DNA from: Pseudomonas putida | GTDB lineage: Bacteria; Pseudomonadota; Gammaproteobacteria; Pseudomonadales; Pseudomonadaceae | Direction of reading: 5' to 3' | Length of the DNA stretch: 64,000 nt | NCBI RefSeq assembly: GCF_001976065.1 | Contig: NZ_MNAH01000003.1 | Span: 798,521-862,520, forward strand | Part shown: in pieces, positions 16,178 to 24,948 of the stretch | Numbering within the stretch: position 1 is the first letter of the stretch | Layout of the letters: each line of letters opens with the position of its first letter | Notes under the pieces: model-generated | What the model was told of the DNA's origin: nothing | Seen by the model: only the letters and a program-made list of their open reading frames with translations | The model's database searches: none | Translations under genes and position numbers: made by a program

Positions 16178-17521
16178 TCAGTTCGCTTTAACACGCAGAA
16201 AATACACCCACTCACGCCCCAGCTTGCGTTTCTCGAACAACGCCAAATCCACTAATCCGTTCAAGGTGGCCGACGCCGTGTTGTACGAACACCCCAGATT
16301 CTCCTTCACATTGATCGCCGTAAACTCCTTCGCCATCCCGCTCCTGGCCACCTGATACACCGCCCGCTGCTTCCCACTCAGCCGCTCGAAAAACCCGGAC
16401 TCCGACAACCAACGATCAAGGCTCTCGGCATTAACAAGACTTTTCCTGTAGGCCTCGGTAAAACTGCTGACAGCACGCAGCACCACCAAACACTGGAAAT
16501 CGATGAAATACGTCAGGTCCAGGTCATCCGCTTCGGTGTTGAGATAGGAACGGCCGTATTTCACCGGCGCATTGCGCAGCAAGACGCTGATTGCGATGTA
16601 GCGAAACGCCGAGAAATCGTTCTTGAACATGAACCAGTAGAACAACGCCCGCGCGACGCGGCCGTTGCCATCGCGAAAAGGATGCTCATAACCCAGGGCA
16701 AAATGCAGCGCGATGCCCTTGATCAACGGGTGCAGATGATCCACACGGTGCGGATCGTCATGGGATTGATTGATCCACTGCGACAACACCCGCAATCGGG
16801 CAGCGAGCCCCGCGGCGGGAGGCGGTACATGAACGGTATTGCCCTGGCCGTCCTGCACCACCACGTCATCCCTGATCCGCAGATGCCCTGGCGAATATTG
16901 CGCATCGTCGATACCGGATACGCCAACGCGATGAAGTGCCGTGATTAGCTCGACACTCAAGGGCTCGTTCCGTTTCTCCCAGGCAAAGTTCATCATCCTG
17001 TAATTGCCGATGACCATTCGCTCATCCGGCGTACGCGGCAGGCGATGGCGCTTGAGCATGTCCTTGGCCACCCGAGTGGTAGTCGCTGCACCCTCGAGCT
17101 GACTGCTGCTGATGGCTTCGTCTTCGATCAGGTCGTTGAGCAGGTAGCTGAAATGCGCGTTCTCGCCGATCTGGCTGCTCATGTATTCCAACGCGGCCGT
17201 CGTCGTTCGACGGTCCACGGAGGAAATCGCTTTTTGCGCCAAGGGCGTCAACAGGAAACGGCCCCATTGCACCGGCTCACCCAATGGCAACAGGCTGGCG
17301 TACTGCGCTGTTCGGGCTTTCTTGACCAAAGCCCAGCAAAGATTCGAATCCAGTCCAGAGGCCCAGCGATAACGCAAATCATCGAATGGCAAATAGCGCC
17401 CCTGCTCGTCCAGGGGCTTGAGCAAGGCGAGGTATTCAGTGAGGCGCTCCTTGTGGGGCGACTTTGTCAGCAAATCAAAAACCGGGTCTGACCGCCCCTT
17501 CAGCATGGGTGGCTTCTTCAT
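16178..17521 (-). CDS. Fic-domain protein (class II, N-terminal inhibitory helix) with C-terminal winged helix
   Basis: A 447-residue protein. The Fic active-site loop HPFRDGNGRVAR (about residues 275-286) carries the catalytic His and the Asn-Gly-Arg phosphate site, so it should be AMPylation-competent. An inhibitory (S/T)xxxE(G/N) motif is present as SSQLEG near residue 140, upstream of the Fic core, making it class II. The C-terminal ~90 residues look like a winged-helix DNA-binding domain (AVYQVARSGMAKEF, NVKENLGCSYNTASATLNGLVDLALFE). No antitoxin partner is adjacent, as expected when inhibition is in cis. Its target is unknown. Confidence 0.88.
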   Translation of the reverse strand: MKKPPMLKGRSDPVFDLLTKSPHKERLTEYLALLKPLDEQGRYLPFDDLRYRWASGLDSNLCWALVKKARTAQYASLLPLGEPVQWGRFLLTPLAQKAISSVDRRTTTAALEYMSSQIGENAHFSYLLNDLIEDEAISSSQLEGAATTTRVAKDMLKRHRLPRTPDERMVIGNYRMMNFAWEKRNEPLSVELITALHRVGVSGIDDAQYSPGHLRIRDDVVVQDGQGNTVHVPPPAAGLAARLRVLSQWINQSHDDPHRVDHLHPLIKGIALHFALGYEHPFRDGNGRVARALFYWFMFKNDFSAFRYIAISVLLRNAPVKYGRSYLNTEADDLDLTYFIDFQCLVVLRAVSSFTEAYRKSLVNAESLDRWLSESGFFERLSGKQRAVYQVARSGMAKEFTAINVKENLGCSYNTASATLNGLVDLALFEKRKLGREWVYFLRVKAN

Positions 17522-17608
17522 TGGAGCTGTCTCGAAAACTCGTGAAACCGAGTCTTGAGTACAACATCCGGACCTGCGAGTCTCAATATCGGACGGTTCT
17601 GATATGGC

Positions 17609-17701
17609 TGTAGGAAGTGCCGCAGGTTCGGGCCGTGGTTGGACGATTATTTGATTTTGACAATCAAGATCAAAGATCGCAGCCTGCCGCAGCTCCTACA
17701 G
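17609..17701. repeat. Inverted repeat of a second REP-like family
   Basis: CTGTAGGAAGTGCCGCAGG (from 17609) is mirrored by GCCTGCCGCAGCTCCTACAG (to 17701). The core (GTAGGAGCTGCGGCAGGC on the minus strand) differs from the GTGGGAGC doublets. The rest of 17522-17719 shows no coding signal. Confidence 0.65.
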
Positions 17702-17719
17702 GTGTACACGCTTGAACAA

Positions 17720-20700
17720 TCAGGCCGGTTCTTTCTTGACCCGGAACCAGGCCGCATACAACGCCGGCAGGAACAACAGCGTCAACGCCGTCGCCACGAT
17801 CAACCCCCCCATGATCGCCACTGCCATCGGCCCGAAAAACACACTGCGCGACAGCGGAATCATCGCCAGGACCGCCGCCAGCGCGGTCAGCACAATCGGC
17901 CGGAAACGCCGCACCGTGGCCTCGATGATCGCCTGCCAGGGTTTCAGCCCGGCAGCGATATCCTGCTCGATCTGATCCACCAGGATCACCGAGTTACGCA
18001 TGATCATCCCCGACAGCGCGATGGTCCCGAGCATGGCGACGAACCCGAACGGCTGACGGAACACCATCAGGAACAGCGTCACCCCGATCAAGCCCAGGGG
18101 CGCTGTCAGGAACACCATCGCGGTGCGCGAAAAACTGCGCAATTGCAGCATCAGCAAGGTCAACACCACCACGATAAACAATGGCACGCCCGCCTTCACC
18201 GAGTTCTGCCCACGCGCAGAATCCTCGACCGTACCGCCCACATCCAGCAAATACCCGTCAGGCAGTTCCGCGCGGATCGGGTCCAGCGTCGGCATGATCT
18301 GCTGCACCAGGGTCGCCGGTTGTTCCTTGCCATAAATGTCGGCACGCACGGTGACGTTGGGCAGGCGATTGCGGTGCCAGATCACGCCTTCCTCGAAGCC
18401 GTATTCCAGGGTCGCTATCTGCGACAGGGCCACGCTGCGACCATTGTCGGTCGGCACCGCCAGGCTTGGCAGCAGCGACAGCTCGGTGCGCTCGTGCAAG
18501 GTGCCGCGCAGCAGGATCTCGATCAACTCGTTGTCTTCGCGGTACTGGCTGACGCTGGAACCGGTCAGCGAGCTCTGCAAGAACTTTGACAGGTTCGCCG
18601 TGCTCACCCCCAATGCCCGCGCACGGTCCTGATCGATGTTCAGGTACACCACCTTGCTCGGCTCTTCCCAGTCCAGGTGGACGTTGACCACATGGGGATT
18701 TTCGCGAACCTTGGCCGCGACTTTGCGGGCCAGTGCGCGGACTTCCTCGATGTGTTCACCGGTCACCCGGAACTGCACCGGATAACCAACCGGCGGACCG
18801 TTTTCCAAACGAGTGACCCGCGAGCGCATGGCCGGAAATTGTTCGTTGAGGGTAGTGATCAGCCAGGTGCGCAGGGATTCACGCTCCTCGATGGTTTTCG
18901 CCAGGACAACGAACTGGGCGAAGCTCGCCGCTGGCAATTGCTGATCCAACGGCAGGTAAAAACGCGGCGAACCGGTGCCGACGTAGGCCACGTAGTTGTC
19001 GATCCCGGCTTTGTCCTTGAGCAAGGCTTCGAGGCGCTTGACCTCCTCGGCCGTGTTGCTCAGGGACGCGCCTTCGGCCAGTTTCAGGTCGACCATCAAC
19101 TCCAGTCGGCCCGACGCCGGGAAAAACTGCTGTGGCACAAAACGAAACAGCACGATGGACGCAATGAACAGCACCACGGTCGCCATGATCACCGTCTTAC
19201 GCCAGCGCACGCACCATTCCACCAGGTGCCGAACGCGCTGATAAAACGGCGTGGCGTAGGGATCGGGTTGGCCGGCACCGTGTTTGGCTGCATGAATTTT
19301 CGCCAGGTCCGGCAGGAGTTTTTCCCCCAGGTACGGCACGAAAAGCACCGCCGCCACCCAGGACGCCAATAGCGCAATGGTCACCACTTCGAAGATCGAC
19401 CGGGTGTATTCACCGGTACCCGATTGCGCGGTGGCGATCGGCAGGAAACCGGCAGCGGTGATCAGCGTGCCGGTGAGCATCGGGAAGGCGGTACTGGTCC
19501 AGGCATAACTCGCCGCCTTGATCCGGTCGAAGCCCTGCTCCATCTTGATCGCCATCATTTCCACGGCGATGATGGCGTCGTCCACCAGCAAGCCCAGCGC
19601 CAGCACCAGCGCGCCGAGGGAGATCTTGTGCAGGCCAATCCCCAGGTAATACATGCAGGCGAACGTCATCGCCAGCACCAGCGGAATGGCCAGGGCCACC
19701 ACCATGCCGGTGCGCACACCGAGGGAGAAGAAGCTCACCAGTAACACGATGGCCAGCGCTTCGACCAGCACCTGGACGAACTCGCCGACCCCGGTCTTCA
19801 CCGCAGCCGGTTGGTCGGAGACCTTGCGCAGTTGCATGCCGGCCGGGAGATTTTTCTGGATACGGGCAAACTCGATTTCCAGGGCCTTGCCCAGCACCAG
19901 GATGTCACCACCGTCCTTCATGGCCACGGCCAGGCCGATGGCGTCCTCACCCATGAAGCGCATGCGCGGTGCCGGTGGATCGTTGAACCCGCGTCGCACG
20001 TTTGCGACATCCGAGATGCGGAACGTCCGATCGCCGACACGAATCGGGAAGTTCTTGATCTCTTCGACCGTCTGAAAATTACCCGTGACCCGTAGCTGCA
20101 ATCGCTCGCTGCTGGTTTCGAAGAACCCGGCGGTGGACACCGCATTCTGCTCTTCAAGCGCCTGTTGCACCGCCGCCAGGGGCAGCCCGAGGGTGGCGAG
20201 CTTGACGTTGGACAGCTCGATCCAGACCTTTTCGTCCTGCAATCCGAGCAGGTCGACCTTGCCTACATCCTTGACCCGCTGCAGCTGGATCTGGATGCGG
20301 TCGGCATAGTCCTTGAGCACGGCGTAATCGAAGCCCTCGCCGGTCAGGGCGTAGATATTGCCGAAGGTAGTGCCGAATTCATCATTGAAGAACGGCCCTT
20401 GAATGCCCGGCGGCAGGGTGTGACGAATGTCGCTGACCTTCTTGCGCACCTGATACCAGAGGTCCGGGATATCCACCGAGTGCATGGAGTCACGGGCGAT
20501 GAACGTCACCTGGGATTCACCCGGGCGGGAGAACGACACGATGCGCTCGTACTCGCCGGTTTCCATCAGCTTCTTTTCAATGCGCTCGGTGACCTGGCGC
20601 GAGACTTCCTGCGCAGTCGCTCCCGGCCAGTTGGTGCGGATCACCATGGCCTTGAAGGTGAACGGCGGGTCTTCGCTTTGACCCAGCTTGGTGTAGGACA

Positions 20701-20785
20701 GTGCGCCGACGATCGCCAGCAAAAGCATCAGGAACAGGACGATCTGGCGATTACGCAGCGCCCAGGCAGAAAGATTGAAACCCAT
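17720..20785 (-). CDS. RND-family efflux transporter permease (HAE1/AcrB-like)
   Basis: An inner-membrane proton-driven pump subunit of 1021 residues with 12 predicted helices and two large periplasmic loops (after helix 1 and helix 7). The proton-relay Asp pair in helix 4 is present (ALGLLVDDAIIAVEMM). The helix-10 segment reads GMIMRNSVILVDQIEQD, with Arg where AcrB/MexB have Lys. SD AAGGAG lies 9 bases before the ATG at 20785. It is encoded 6 bases after a lipoprotein adaptor; no outer-membrane channel gene is nearby, so it probably borrows one (OprM/TolC-like). Substrates cannot be inferred. Confidence 0.9.
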   Translation of the reverse strand: MGFNLSAWALRNRQIVLFLMLLLAIVGALSYTKLGQSEDPPFTFKAMVIRTNWPGATAQEVSRQVTERIEKKLMETGEYERIVSFSRPGESQVTFIARDSMHSVDIPDLWYQVRKKVSDIRHTLPPGIQGPFFNDEFGTTFGNIYALTGEGFDYAVLKDYADRIQIQLQRVKDVGKVDLLGLQDEKVWIELSNVKLATLGLPLAAVQQALEEQNAVSTAGFFETSSERLQLRVTGNFQTVEEIKNFPIRVGDRTFRISDVANVRRGFNDPPAPRMRFMGEDAIGLAVAMKDGGDILVLGKALEIEFARIQKNLPAGMQLRKVSDQPAAVKTGVGEFVQVLVEALAIVLLVSFFSLGVRTGMVVALAIPLVLAMTFACMYYLGIGLHKISLGALVLALGLLVDDAIIAVEMMAIKMEQGFDRIKAASYAWTSTAFPMLTGTLITAAGFLPIATAQSGTGEYTRSIFEVVTIALLASWVAAVLFVPYLGEKLLPDLAKIHAAKHGAGQPDPYATPFYQRVRHLVEWCVRWRKTVIMATVVLFIASIVLFRFVPQQFFPASGRLELMVDLKLAEGASLSNTAEEVKRLEALLKDKAGIDNYVAYVGTGSPRFYLPLDQQLPAASFAQFVVLAKTIEERESLRTWLITTLNEQFPAMRSRVTRLENGPPVGYPVQFRVTGEHIEEVRALARKVAAKVRENPHVVNVHLDWEEPSKVVYLNIDQDRARALGVSTANLSKFLQSSLTGSSVSQYREDNELIEILLRGTLHERTELSLLPSLAVPTDNGRSVALSQIATLEYGFEEGVIWHRNRLPNVTVRADIYGKEQPATLVQQIMPTLDPIRAELPDGYLLDVGGTVEDSARGQNSVKAGVPLFIVVVLTLLMLQLRSFSRTAMVFLTAPLGLIGVTLFLMVFRQPFGFVAMLGTIALSGMIMRNSVILVDQIEQDIAAGLKPWQAIIEATVRRFRPIVLTALAAVLAMIPLSRSVFFGPMAVAIMGGLIVATALTLLFLPALYAAWFRVKKEPA

Positions 20786-20791
20786 CGGGGA

Positions 20792-21892
20792 TTACTCCTT
20801 GTCCGCCAGATTGACCACGCGGTTGGAGCGATCCACCGGACGCACTTGTTGCCCGTCGAGAAGCACATGGACGCCGGCGGCCACTACCCAGTCGCTGGCA
20901 CTGAGGCCTTCGAGCACGGGGACGGTTTTTTCACCGAAGGCGCCGACCCGCACCGGGGTCTTCTTCAAGGTGTTGTTGGCGCTGACGACCCAGACGTAGG
21001 TCACGCCATTTTCCGCGGTCAGCGCCGACAGTGGCACCGACAACGGTACGGCCGCGTCGGTCTGCACGAAGACCCGGGCGCTCTGGCCGAGTTCTGCCGG
21101 CACCCTGCCGGCATTGAAGGCGATACGCGCAGCGAAGGTGCGGGACTTGGGATCGGCGGCCGGCGACAGTTCGCGGATGTGTCCGGCGAAGCGCTGATCC
21201 GGTTGCGTCCACAATTCAACCGACACCGGCTGGCCGACCTTGAAGCGGCCGAAGCTCTGCTCCGGCAGGCTGATCAACACTTCCCGCTCGCCATCGGTGG
21301 CCAGGGTGAACACCGTTTGCCCGGCCGCGACGACTTGCCCGACTTCCACCGCACGCTTGGCGACTACACCATCCTGCGGCGCGCGCAGTACCGCGTAACT
21401 GGCCTGATTGGTCGAGACGTTGAATTCGGCCTTGATCTGTTTAAGACGCGCTTCACCGGACCGATAAAGGTTTTCGTGATTGTCGTACTGCGAACGGCTG
21501 ACCAGCTGCCGCTCCATCAGGGTTTTATAACGATCACGCTCGGCGCGCACCATGTTCAGATTAGCTTCGGCGGCGGCGACCTGGGCGCGGGTGGCTTCCA
21601 GTTGCAGGCGTACGTCCTGGGGATCGAGTTCCGCCAGCGGTTGGTCGGCCTTGACCCGCTGCCCTTCGTCGACCAGTCGTCGGCTGACTTTGCCGCCAAT
21701 GCGGAACGCCAGGTCCGGTTCAAAGCGAGCGCGGACTTCGCCGGGATAGCTTTCCGTCGCCTGGGTCGAAGGCTGTGGCTGCACCACCATGGCCGGGCGC
21801 ACGCTGACAGCAGGCGCCTCCTCGTGACCACACGCGGTCAATAAAAACGCCAGGGTGACTGGCAACGCGAGGGGCAAGGCATAGCGGAACAT
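20792..21892 (-). CDS. RND efflux periplasmic adaptor (membrane-fusion) lipoprotein
   Basis: A 366-residue protein with a lipoprotein signal peptide ending in the lipobox LLTACGHEE (Cys21). The biotinyl-lipoyl-like segment (RIGGKVSRRLVDEGQRVKADQPLAELDPQD) is followed by a coiled-coil hairpin (RAQVAAAEANLNMVRAERDRYKTL), the second lipoyl half (LRAPQDGVVAKRAVEVGQVV), and beta-barrel and membrane-proximal domains. It links the RND permease to an outer-membrane channel. It is first in the two-gene efflux operon and divergent from the TetR gene. Confidence 0.92.
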   Translation of the reverse strand: MFRYALPLALPVTLAFLLTACGHEEAPAVSVRPAMVVQPQPSTQATESYPGEVRARFEPDLAFRIGGKVSRRLVDEGQRVKADQPLAELDPQDVRLQLEATRAQVAAAEANLNMVRAERDRYKTLMERQLVSRSQYDNHENLYRSGEARLKQIKAEFNVSTNQASYAVLRAPQDGVVAKRAVEVGQVVAAGQTVFTLATDGEREVLISLPEQSFGRFKVGQPVSVELWTQPDQRFAGHIRELSPAADPKSRTFAARIAFNAGRVPAELGQSARVFVQTDAAVPLSVPLSALTAENGVTYVWVVSANNTLKKTPVRVGAFGEKTVPVLEGLSASDWVVAAGVHVLLDGQQVRPVDRSNRVVNLADKE

Positions 21893-21931
21893 GGTGAAGG
21901 ACCTTTCGCCAATGGTGCTTGGAATAATTAT

Positions 21932-21967
21932 ACTGACGAGTATGTTATTAATAGCAAACTCACCAGT
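21932..21967. promoter_or_regulatory. Palindromic operator candidate between efflux operon and tetR
   Basis: ACTGACGAGTATG (21932-21944) is an imperfect inverted repeat of CAAACTCACCAGT (21955-21967), with 10 of 13 positions matching, around an AT-rich centre TTATTAATAG. It sits in the 93-base divergent intergenic region and likely overlaps both promoters, the classic position for an autoregulating TetR repressor. Confidence 0.55.
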
Positions 21968-21985
21968 CCAGTAATAAAAGCGAAT

Positions 21986-22624
21986 ATGCCGAACAATCTT
22001 TCAGCACCCAGTGGCCCGGGCCGCCCCAAGGATCTGGCCAAGCGCCAGGCGGTCCTCGATGCAGCGAAAACGCTGTTTTTGACCAAGGGTTACGCCAACA
22101 CCAGCATGGATGCAGTCGCTGCGCAGGCCGGGGTGTCGAAGCTGACGGTCTACAGTCACTTCAACGATAAGGAGACGCTGTTCTCCGCCGCCGTGGTGGC
22201 CAAGTGCGAGGAGCAATTGCCGTCGCTGTTCTTCGAATTGCCGGAAGGCGTGGCCGTGGAAACGGTGTTGTTGAACATCGCCCGCGGCTTTCATCAGCTG
22301 ATCAACAGCGACGAGTCGGTGAACCTGCATCGCCTGATCATGGCGTTGGGCAGCCAGGACCCGAAACTCTCGCTGATCTTCTTCGAGGCTGGGCCCCAGC
22401 GCATGCTCCACGGCATGGAGCGGTTGCTGGCGCGAATCAACGAAAGCGGCGTGTTGAGTATCGATAAACCGCGCAACGCGGCGGAACACTTCTTCTGCCT
22501 GCTCAAGGGCGCGGCGAACTTTCGGTTGCTTTACGGCTGCGGCGAGCCGTTGACCGGCGATGCGGCCGAGAGCCATGTGCAGGAAGTGGTGGGATTGTTC
22601 ATGCGGGCTTATCGGCCTGAGTGA
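21986..22624 (+). CDS. TetR/AcrR-family transcriptional regulator
   Basis: A 212-residue regulator. The N-terminal helix-turn-helix (residues about 20-65) contains FLTKGYANTSMDAVAAQAGVSKLTVYSHF with the TetR-type recognition helix. The C-terminal ~140 residues form a helical ligand domain resembling the AefR/TetR_C_7-like group. Divergent orientation next to the RND operon strongly suggests it represses that pump, probably through the palindrome at 21932-21967. Confidence 0.9.
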   Translation: MPNNLSAPSGPGRPKDLAKRQAVLDAAKTLFLTKGYANTSMDAVAAQAGVSKLTVYSHFNDKETLFSAAVVAKCEEQLPSLFFELPEGVAVETVLLNIARGFHQLINSDESVNLHRLIMALGSQDPKLSLIFFEAGPQRMLHGMERLLARINESGVLSIDKPRNAAEHFFCLLKGAANFRLLYGCGEPLTGDAAESHVQEVVGLFMRAYRPE

Positions 22625-22656
22625 GCCAAATAGATTCAGGCTGCCGGGTCTGGCCC

Positions 22657-22733
22657 CATCGCGAGCAGGCTCGCTCCCACATGGATCTATGCCACATCGT
22701 AGATTCCCTGTGGGAGCGAGCCTGCTCGCGATT
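22657..22733. repeat. REP doublet, tail-to-tail orientation
   Basis: CATCGCGAGCAGGCTCGCTCCCACA (from 22657) and TGTGGGAGCGAGCCTGCTCGCGAT (to 22733) form an inverted pair between the convergent tetR and rsmJ genes. Confidence 0.85.
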
Positions 22734-22747
22734 GGGACGACTCGGTC

Positions 22748-23530
22748 TTACGGCTTGAGCGCCTTTTTCGGATAGATGTCATATCGACTGGACTTGCCAT
22801 CCAGTGCATGACTCGGCTTCGGCCCTTCGATGCATGGCGCCTTGCGCGGGCGCTTCACCACAACCCGGTGGGTGGCCAACGCCAATGCCGCTTCGAGCAA
22901 GGCCGGTGCATCGGGATCATCCCCTACCAGCGGCCGGAACAGGCGCATTTCCTTCTTCACCAAGGCGGTTTTCTCACGATGGGGGAACATCGGGTCGAGG
23001 TAGATCACCTGCGGCGGGTCGCCCTCCCAATGGCGCATCACCTCGATCGAATTGCCCTTGAGCAGGCGCATGCGCGCCACGATTGGCGCCACGTCGAAAT
23101 CTTCCGCGCCCCGGGCCAGGCCATCTTCGAGCAAGGCACCGATCAATGGCTGACGCTCGATCAGGCTCATCTCGCAGCCCAGGCTGGCCAGCACGAACGC
23201 ATCCTTGCCCAGCCCGGCGGTGGCATCCAGCACACGCGGGCGTACGCCCTGGGCGATGCCGACAGCCTTGGCGATCATCTGGCCGCTACCGCCACCGTAC
23301 AACCGCCGATGCGCCGCACCTCCCTCGACGAAATCCACCCGTACCGGGCCTGGCGCATCCGGCCCCAACTGTTGCAGCTGCAACCCCTGGTCACCCACCT
23401 GCAACGCGAACTCGCCATCAGCCATTTGTAGCGGCAGGCCCAGGCGCTCGGCCCATTGCTCGGCCTGGGGCTCGAAGGCCGCGCCCAGCGCCTCGACATG
23501 GATGCGGCAGGCCGCAGGTTGATCAATCAT
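22748..23530 (-). CDS. rsmJ: 16S rRNA (guanine1516-N2)-methyltransferase
   Basis: A 260-residue SAM-dependent rRNA methyltransferase of the RsmJ/YhiQ family. Diagnostic motifs are [13 protein letters not shown], the SAM motif [20 protein letters not shown], the catalytic [20 protein letters not shown], and a C-terminal [10 protein letters not shown]. In E. coli the enzyme makes m2G1516 in helix 45 of 16S rRNA. It is divergent from the 207-aa gene, with 93 bases between starts. Confidence 0.92.
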   Translation of the reverse strand: MIDQPAACRIHVEALGAAFEPQAEQWAERLGLPLQMADGEFALQVGDQGLQLQQLGPDAPGPVRVDFVEGGAAHRRLYGGGSGQMIAKAVGIAQGVRPRVLDATAGLGKDAFVLASLGCEMSLIERQPLIGALLEDGLARGAEDFDVAPIVARMRLLKGNSIEVMRHWEGDPPQVIYLDPMFPHREKTALVKKEMRLFRPLVGDDPDAPALLEAALALATHRVVVKRPRKAPCIEGPKPSHALDGKSSRYDIYPKKALKP

Positions 23531-23623
23531 CGGAAAACACGCTCAAAAAATTAATGATCGGCAAAAACGGCCGATAACAAAACTAACGAGCATTTTGCCA
23601 GAGCTGAGCGTCGACCGAGAGAA

Positions 23624-24247
23624 ATGTCAGACATTCAACCCACAATCACAGGTTTTATCTCGCCCTACGGCGACTACAACCTGCGCAACACCCAGGCGCT
23701 GAGCGGCGTCAGTCACATCTGGCAGGATTTCTTTGCCCGTGCGCTGGCCGAACAGTCGGGTGAGGCAGTGCTGCCTGAATCGTTGAATTTTCCACCGGTT
23801 GATCTCGACAGCCCGGTTGAGCCCAGCGTTGGCAGCGACTTGCTGGCACACATCGTTTCCCAGCGCGAATGCGACGTGAGGGACAACGAAGTTCGTCCGC
23901 CAGAGCCGTTGTTCCTGCCGATTGCCGAGTTCGACATGGACCTGGCCGACAAGCCATTCCCACCCTTCCCGCCTGAAGAAATCGACGCCCAGCAAAAGCA
24001 GCAGGACTTCGAGAGCGGCTGGGTCCGACCGATCGTACTCACCGCCGGCCAGCACCTTCCAGCAGCGGGCCCGACTCCACAACCGCGTGCGCTGCACCTG
24101 CCCATCGCCGAGTTCGAACTCGAGCTGCTGGACAAGCCGTTCCCGCCGTTCTCGCCTGAAGAATTGGTGGAACAACAGAAGCAGCTCGATTTCGACAGCC
24201 GCTGGGCGCGCCCGATCGTTCTGCAGAACCTGCGCCTCGCCGCCTGA
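23624..24247 (+). CDS. Hypothetical protein with internal duplication, 207 aa
   Basis: A soluble protein with no signal peptide that I do not recognise with confidence; some relatives may be labelled TonB-like, but I see no membrane anchor. Residues about 96-141 and 157-201 are tandem copies of one ~45-residue unit: each has LPIAEF, an acidic-hydrophobic stretch, DKPFPPF(P/S)PEE, QQKQ, DF and W(V/A)RPIVL. The linker between them is Pro/Ala-rich. The N-terminal half is unrelated (ISPYGDYNLRNTQALSGVSHIWQDFF). The gene ends 3 bases from the convergent extensin-like gene. Confidence 0.75.
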   Translation: MSDIQPTITGFISPYGDYNLRNTQALSGVSHIWQDFFARALAEQSGEAVLPESLNFPPVDLDSPVEPSVGSDLLAHIVSQRECDVRDNEVRPPEPLFLPIAEFDMDLADKPFPPFPPEEIDAQQKQQDFESGWVRPIVLTAGQHLPAAGPTPQPRALHLPIAEFELELLDKPFPPFSPEELVEQQKQLDFDSRWARPIVLQNLRLAA

Positions 24248-24250
24248 GCC

Positions 24251-24946
24251 TCAACGACAGACCCACCACGGCCCGACATCCACATGAAAGTGATTGCGAT
24301 GGGCGGCGTTGTAATCCGGGCTCAACACCACACTGAACAGGCCACAGGCGCCATCGCGAACCTGCCTTAGAAACTGCGCGTCCTGATTATCCTTCGGCCA
24401 ATCCTTTAGCACGCTGATGGTCCGACCGTCAGCCAGGCGAAAACCGGCGATATCCAGCGCATTGGCCGACGCATGCTGGCTACGCCTGCCATTCTCGCGA
24501 CTGTAGACATTGCGACAGGCAAAGCTGCCAAGATGATCGACCCGGGTGACCGCTTGCCCATAGACCGCCTGCGCCGCCGGTTGCAAAGCGTGATGCTCGA
24601 ACAGGGCAAACGACACCGCCAGTCGGCAACTGGCGAGGAAACTGCTGCTCAGGGCGACTCCGCTGCCCTGGACTCGCAGGGTATTGGTCAGCGGACATTC
24701 GGCGTCCGGGCTGTCGGCCTGACGGGTCACACGCAATCCAGAGCTGCTCAGCGCCTGGTCGCACAGCTGCGGATCAGCGCGCAGCCGCATCAGTTTGTAG
24801 CGGGTCAACAGGTTCGGCGCGGCCTTTACGTCCAGCGGTGCCCAGGGATTCCACTGCGGCGGCAGCGAAATCCAGCCGCGCCAGACGCCCGCACCTGCCG
24901 CTGCGATGATCACCAGTACCAGCAGCAGATACCCGCGAAGCCGCAT
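24251..24946 (-). CDS. Extensin-like (DD-peptidase-fold) exported protein
   Basis: A 231-residue protein with one N-terminal membrane/signal segment (LLLVLVIIAAAGAGVW). The mature part is an extensin-like C-terminal domain (Extensin_2), related to zinc DD-carboxypeptidases of the VanY/MepA fold. Likely metal-site motifs are SQHASANALDIAGF (His and Asp) and HRNHFHVDVGPWW. Four cysteines could form disulfides. A peptidoglycan-related role is probable from the fold only. Its start is 2 bases after the stop of the PEP-mutase-like gene, so the two are cotranscribed. Confidence 0.8.
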   Translation of the reverse strand: MRLRGYLLLVLVIIAAAGAGVWRGWISLPPQWNPWAPLDVKAAPNLLTRYKLMRLRADPQLCDQALSSSGLRVTRQADSPDAECPLTNTLRVQGSGVALSSSFLASCRLAVSFALFEHHALQPAAQAVYGQAVTRVDHLGSFACRNVYSRENGRRSQHASANALDIAGFRLADGRTISVLKDWPKDNQDAQFLRQVRDGACGLFSVVLSPDYNAAHRNHFHVDVGPWWVCR

Positions 24947-24948
24947 CG

